DNA of 8,615 bases from an uncultured Bacteroidales bacterium (GTDB lineage: Bacteria; Bacteroidota; Bacteroidia; Bacteroidales; P3), in NCBI GenBank assembly GCA_937906975.1, contig CALCUN010000198.1, positions 1 to 8,615 on the forward strand. Reading direction: 5' to 3'. Below, piece by piece: positions 6,776 through 8,615 of this stretch (the stretch's first letter is position 1; each line of letters begins with the position of its first letter). The position numbers and the translations under genes were made by a program. Under the pieces are notes generated by a model that was not told the DNA's origin, did not search any database, and worked only from the letters and a program-made list of their open reading frames with translations.

Positions 6776-6817
6776 AAAACGCAGGAAGCAATTACGCTTT
6801 CTGCGTTTTTGTTTTTT
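6776..6817. terminator. Strong terminator between htpG and the small membrane protein gene
   Basis: A 14-bp inverted repeat (6776-6789 and 6796-6809, AAAACGCAGGAAGC / GCTTTCTGCGTTTT, with one G-T wobble) encloses a 6-nt loop. On the plus strand it is followed by a tract reaching TTTTTGTTTTTT, a classic rho-independent terminator for htpG. The right arm lies within the final codons of the minus-strand gene, whose stop codon (6792-6794) is in the loop, so it probably serves both directions. Confidence 0.9.
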
Positions 6818-7136
6818 CTATATAGTAAACAAAACTTGCATAACGAGGCATAAACCAAGCGAAAACAAAGAGTATTGTAAAAAATAAATTGCCTACGATT
6901 TCCGAAACAAAATAATCCAAAAGCATTCGCACAACAATAAACACCATAAACAAACAAGAAAGAATATTTCTCTTGTGTTGATATTGCTTTATTTTAGTTT
7001 CAACATTTTCAGCAGTAATTTCCCTTTTATTTAACATTTGTTGCACATTCCTTTTTGCAACAAACCAACTCAAAATCATTATCACAAAAAACAAAACACA
7101 AACTATCCAAATCAAATTTTCAACAAACATTTCCAT
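6792..7136 (-). CDS. Small membrane protein with three predicted helices, unknown function
   Basis: I do not recognise this 114-residue protein. It has three hydrophobic segments, at about 6-27 (NLIWIVCVLFFVIMILSWFV), 58-79 (ILSCLFMVFIVVRMLLDYFV) and 83-105. The charged loop between the first two (28-56, KREITAENVETKIKQYQHKR) is likely an amphipathic helix. The positively charged residues after TM1 and before TM2 suggest this loop is cytoplasmic. It is supported as a real gene by its composition, a matching -7 box 33 nt upstream of the start codon, and termination signals at its 3' end shared with htpG. It is a single-gene unit, divergent from the hairpin array and toxin-antitoxin operon. No enzymatic or binding motif is visible. 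Confidence 0.75.
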   Translation of the reverse strand: MEMFVENLIWIVCVLFFVIMILSWFVAKRNVQQMLNKREITAENVETKIKQYQHKRNILSCLFMVFIVVRMLLDYFVSEIVGNLFFTILFVFAWFMPRYASFVYYIEKTKTQKA

Positions 7137-7168
7137 ATATCTTTTATTTTTTCAATTATTCAACACTG

Positions 7169-7176
7169 CAAAGTTA
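7169..7176 (-). promoter_or_regulatory. Candidate -7 element for the small membrane protein gene
   Basis: TAACTTTG on the minus strand matches TAnnTTTG and is followed by C, as is common in Bacteroidota promoters. Its position predicts a leader of roughly 25-30 nt before the ATG at 7136. There is no TTTG at the expected -33 spacing; the nearest is 26 nt upstream (complement of 7203-7206), which is too far. Confidence 0.5.
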
Positions 7177-7197
7177 CTTTTTTTTCTTTACATAAAA

Positions 7198-7280
7198 TAA
7201 AACAAAGAAATAATTTTCTAACTCTTTGTTTTAAAAAATTATTTCAAAGAAAAAAAATTCTAACTCTTTGAAATAATTTT
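7198..7280. repeat. Two tandem related hairpins (direct and inverted repeats)
   Basis: Hairpin A has an 11-bp perfect stem (7198-7208 and 7223-7233, TAAAACAAAGA / TCTTTGTTTTA). Hairpin B has a 16-bp perfect stem (7235-7250 and 7265-7280, AAAATTATTTCAAAGA and its complement). Both loops are 14 nt and end in TTCTAAC. The cores at 7203-7228 and 7245-7270 agree at 23 of 26 positions with a 42-nt offset, so one probably arose by duplication of the other. A 12-mer GAAATAATTTTC also occurs twice (7207-7218, 7270-7281), so the left arm of B could pair alternatively into the loop of A. Neither hairpin is followed by a plus-strand T tract. The function is unknown. Nothing else but promoters and a terminator occupies the 7137-7380 gap. 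Confidence 0.75.
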
Positions 7281-7283
7281 CAC

Positions 7284-7325
7284 ATCTCTTAGGATTACAA
7301 AAATTTTCCCTAAGAGATTTTTTTT
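7284..7325 (+). terminator. Hairpin with T tract upstream of the toxin-antitoxin operon
   Basis: A perfect 10-bp stem (7284-7293 and 7309-7318, ATCTCTTAGG / CCTAAGAGAT) with a 15-nt loop is followed by eight T (7318-7325), typical of plus-strand rho-independent termination. No plus-strand gene lies between the htpG terminator and this one. It therefore either insulates the toxin-antitoxin operon from readthrough or ends a short noncoding transcript covering the tandem hairpins. Confidence 0.75.
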
Positions 7326-7335
7326 CTTTATTTAC

Positions 7336-7366
7336 TTTGCAAAAAGAAACTAATTCGTTACTTTTG
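7336..7366 (+). promoter_or_regulatory. Bacteroidota-type promoter of the toxin-antitoxin operon
   Basis: TTTG (7336-7339), a 19-nt spacer and TACTTTTG (7359-7366) match the TTTG-N19-21-TAnnTTTG consensus at every fixed position. Transcription would start near 7371-7374, leaving a leader of only 7-15 nt before the toxin start. An imperfect palindrome AACTAATTCGTT (7348-7359, one mismatched pair) fills the spacer and is a plausible operator for antitoxin autoregulation, though this is inferred from position alone. Confidence 0.8.
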
Positions 7367-7380
7367 CAGTTGTAATAAAT

Positions 7381-7719
7381 ATGCAGATGAAACGAAAACT
7401 TATATATTCAAAAGAATACTTGGAATTTGCGAAAACATCTTCTAAAAGGACGCAAGTTAAGTTGCTTTATGCTACATCTATTTTAGAAACCGCAAAACCT
7501 ATATCTGCAAAATTTGTTAAGAAGTTACGCAACACGGATTTCTATGAATTAAGAATCTCTGTTGAGAATGAAATTAGAGTAATCTTGTTTTCAGCAGATA
7601 ATGATGACATAAACCTTGCCGAAACCATTGTTTTTCTAAATGGATTCGTAAAAAAAGGAACAAAAGATTATGATAAAGAAATATTAAAAGCAGTAAATAT
7701 TTTAAAAAATGTAATATGA
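7381..7719 (+). CDS. RelE/HigB-like toxin (phage-derived Gp49-like family)
   Basis: This 112-residue protein of the RelE/ParE fold fits the Gp49-like (HigB-type) toxin family, most members of which are presumed ribosome-associated mRNA endonucleases. The family pattern is visible as K-x-L-R-x(3)-FYELRI (48-59), N-E-I-R-V-I-L-F (63-70), the strand I-V-F-L-N-G-F-V-K-K (83-92) and the C-terminal helix DYDKEILKAV. Arg58 and Arg66 are candidate catalytic or RNA-contacting residues by analogy with the family. Two ATGs (7381 and 7387) are possible, and the very short predicted leader favours neither strongly. The antitoxin gene overlaps the stop by ATGA, giving the toxin-first order typical of HigBA modules. 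Toxic activity is inferred; the reading frame is intact. Confidence 0.9.
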   Translation: MQMKRKLIYSKEYLEFAKTSSKRTQVKLLYATSILETAKPISAKFVKKLRNTDFYELRISVENEIRVILFSADNDDINLAETIVFLNGFVKKGTKDYDKEILKAVNILKNVI

Positions 7720-8078
7720 AAACAAAGGAAAATAGATTAACAACTGAGGAATTAAAAAAACTACGTCAAATTGATTTTAGTAAAAATCCTAATTTTATAG
7801 AAGCATCGGATATTCTCGCAAAAGAGATTGGAGAAGAAGGCAGTAAAGAACGTGAAGAGTTCGATGCTAAGGCTCGTGCTTGGTATTATGGAGAGATTTT
7901 AAGAGACCGCCGAAAAGAATTAGGATTAACACAAAAGGAACTTGCAGAAAAAATTGGTAGAGAACGTAGTTATATCAACAGAATAGAAAAAGGGGAAACT
8001 GATTTGCAACTATCTTCTTTTATTCGCATTGCTTCCGCATTAGGAATCGCATTACGACTTGATGTAAACATTGCTTAG
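7716..8078 (+). CDS. XRE-family antitoxin (HigA-like)
   Basis: This 120-residue partner of the upstream toxin has an N-terminal region (1-58, charged, helical) that is likely to wrap the toxin. A Cro/C1-type helix-turn-helix domain follows at about 60-113: LGLTQKELAEKIG forms the first two helices, and RERSYINRIEKGETD contains the recognition helix. The protein ends in a short hydrophobic strand, IALRLDVNIA. As in other HigA proteins it should neutralise the toxin and repress the shared promoter, perhaps at the palindrome 7348-7359. Translation is probably coupled to the toxin through the 4-nt overlap (7716-7719). No hairpin terminator follows; the 20-nt gap to the convergent SUMF1 gene is T-rich only. 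Confidence 0.92.
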   Translation: MKTKENRLTTEELKKLRQIDFSKNPNFIEASDILAKEIGEEGSKEREEFDAKARAWYYGEILRDRRKELGLTQKELAEKIGRERSYINRIEKGETDLQLSSFIRIASALGIALRLDVNIA

Positions 8079-8098
8079 TTTTTTATTTCTTTATTTTT

Positions 8099-8615
8099 TT
8101 ATTTTACAATTCTAAATCCTGTGCCTGTGCCGGTGCTTTCTTCTCCGCTTCCTCGGCGGTGAGAGTTCTTCATCAAGCGATAGTCAAAGTTATAGCAACC
8201 TCCTCGGTTTACTTTGCCTATTCCTGTGGCTGGTCCTTGTGGATTTTTTTGTGGAGAGTTTTTATAATAATATATTTCATAGTTGTCGTTGCACCATTCC
8301 CACGCATTACCGCTCATGTCATAGAGCCCTAATTCGTTTGCTTTCTTTTCTCCAACAGGGTGAGTCTTTTTGTCGGAGTTTTCATAGCACCAACCCACTT
8401 CAAGCGGATCATCTCCTCCTGAAAAAGCATATCCTTTGCTTTTATTGCCACCTCGTGCAGCGTATTCCCATTCGGCTTCTGTTGGAAGACGTCCTCCTGC
8501 CCATTTTGCATAGTCGTAGGCTTGTTGCCAAGTAACATTTACTATTGGTGCTTTGTCTTGCCAACCAAAATTCGGAGCTGTTGGCATTTCTTTGCCTGTT
8601 TGCTGACAGTAATAG
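8099..8615 (-). CDS. SUMF1/FGE-sulfatase-domain protein, 3' part
   Basis: This is the C-terminal 172 residues of a formylglycine-generating-enzyme-like (SUMF1) domain protein. The frame is open to the window edge (YYCQQTGKE precedes the internal Met at 8585-8587), so the true start is outside. Family motifs are clear: PIVNVTWQQAYDYAKWAGGRLPTEAEWEYAARGG, then LYDMSGNAWEWCND, VNRGGCYN and the terminal GTGFRIV. Genuine FGE enzymes carry a redox Cys pair spaced about five residues apart after the RGGS motif. Here RGGC is followed by YNFDYRLMKNSHRRG with no such pair, so sulfatase activation is unlikely. Bacteroidota carry many such paralogues, often exported lipoproteins of unknown role; no signal peptide can be judged here. 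It converges with the antitoxin gene, with 20 nt between the stops. Confidence 0.9.
   Translation of the reverse strand, partial: YYCQQTGKEMPTAPNFGWQDKAPIVNVTWQQAYDYAKWAGGRLPTEAEWEYAARGGNKSKGYAFSGGDDPLEVGWCYENSDKKTHPVGEKKANELGLYDMSGNAWEWCNDNYEIYYYKNSPQKNPQGPATGIGKVNRGGCYNFDYRLMKNSHRRGSGEESTGTGTGFRIVK

Noticed and set aside
7198..7719. Type III (ToxIN-like) toxin-antitoxin system: tandem RNA repeats, a terminator, then a toxin gene
   Set aside because: The order is superficially alike, but the toxin is a RelE/HigB-fold protein with its own consensus promoter downstream of the terminator and a protein antitoxin overlapping it. There are only two imperfect repeats.
8079..8098. Terminator between the antitoxin and SUMF1 genes
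   Set aside because: The 20-nt gap is T-rich but has no inverted repeat that could form a stem.
8099..8587. SUMF1 protein starting at the Met of 8585-8587
   Set aside because: The frame stays open to the window edge and the upstream residues YYCQQTGKE continue a normal SUMF1 alignment, so this Met is internal.

Overview
The window looks like chromosomal DNA of an anaerobic member of the Bacteroidota, probably Bacteroidales. Four observations support this. The DNA is AT-rich. Start codons lack convincing Shine-Dalgarno sequences. Several start sites are preceded by the Bacteroidota-type promoter (TTTG at -33, TAnnTTTG at -7). The gene content (DUF3127 protein, S9 peptidase of the DPP5 type, hydrogenase maturase HydF, a 632-residue HtpG, a SUMF1-domain protein) fits that phylum. 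No rRNA, tRNA, insertion sequence or CRISPR array was seen.

Layout. Positions 1-853 (+) hold the 3' end of an S9 peptidase gene and a DUF3127 gene whose product ends in an SSB-like acidic tip. They converge on a four-gene minus-strand block, 885-4721, read as hydF, a DUF4810 lipoprotein, a DUF799/GNA1162 lipoprotein, then radA. A near-perfect internal promoter at 3504-3535 splits this block, so the two lipoproteins plus radA can be transcribed without hydF. A short divergent region (4722-4847) with a palindrome separates hydF from htpG (4848-6746, +). htpG converges on a small three-helix membrane protein gene (6792-7136, -). Both convergent junctions use a hairpin terminator buried in the 3' end of the minus-strand gene, with that gene's stop codon in the loop.

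The largest gene-free stretch, 7137-7380, is structured. It holds a -7 box for the membrane protein gene, two tandem related hairpins with 14-nt loops, a third hairpin with a T tract, and a textbook Bacteroidota promoter for the next operon. That operon (7381-8078, +) is a toxin-first RelE/HigB-like (Gp49 family) toxin and XRE antitoxin pair with a 4-nt overlap. The window ends in the C-terminal part of a SUMF1-domain protein on the minus strand (8099 to beyond 8615).

How the genes relate: the two lipoproteins match two of the three members of the CsgG-DUF4810-DUF799 trio known from Proteobacteria, but no CsgG gene is present here. HydF implies [FeFe]-hydrogenase metabolism, although hydE and hydG are not in the window. 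RadA and the SSB-tipped DUF3127 protein both point to DNA recombination or repair and face each other across a shared terminator. The most unusual items are the hairpin array upstream of the toxin-antitoxin operon, the SSB-like tip, and the incomplete lipoprotein trio.
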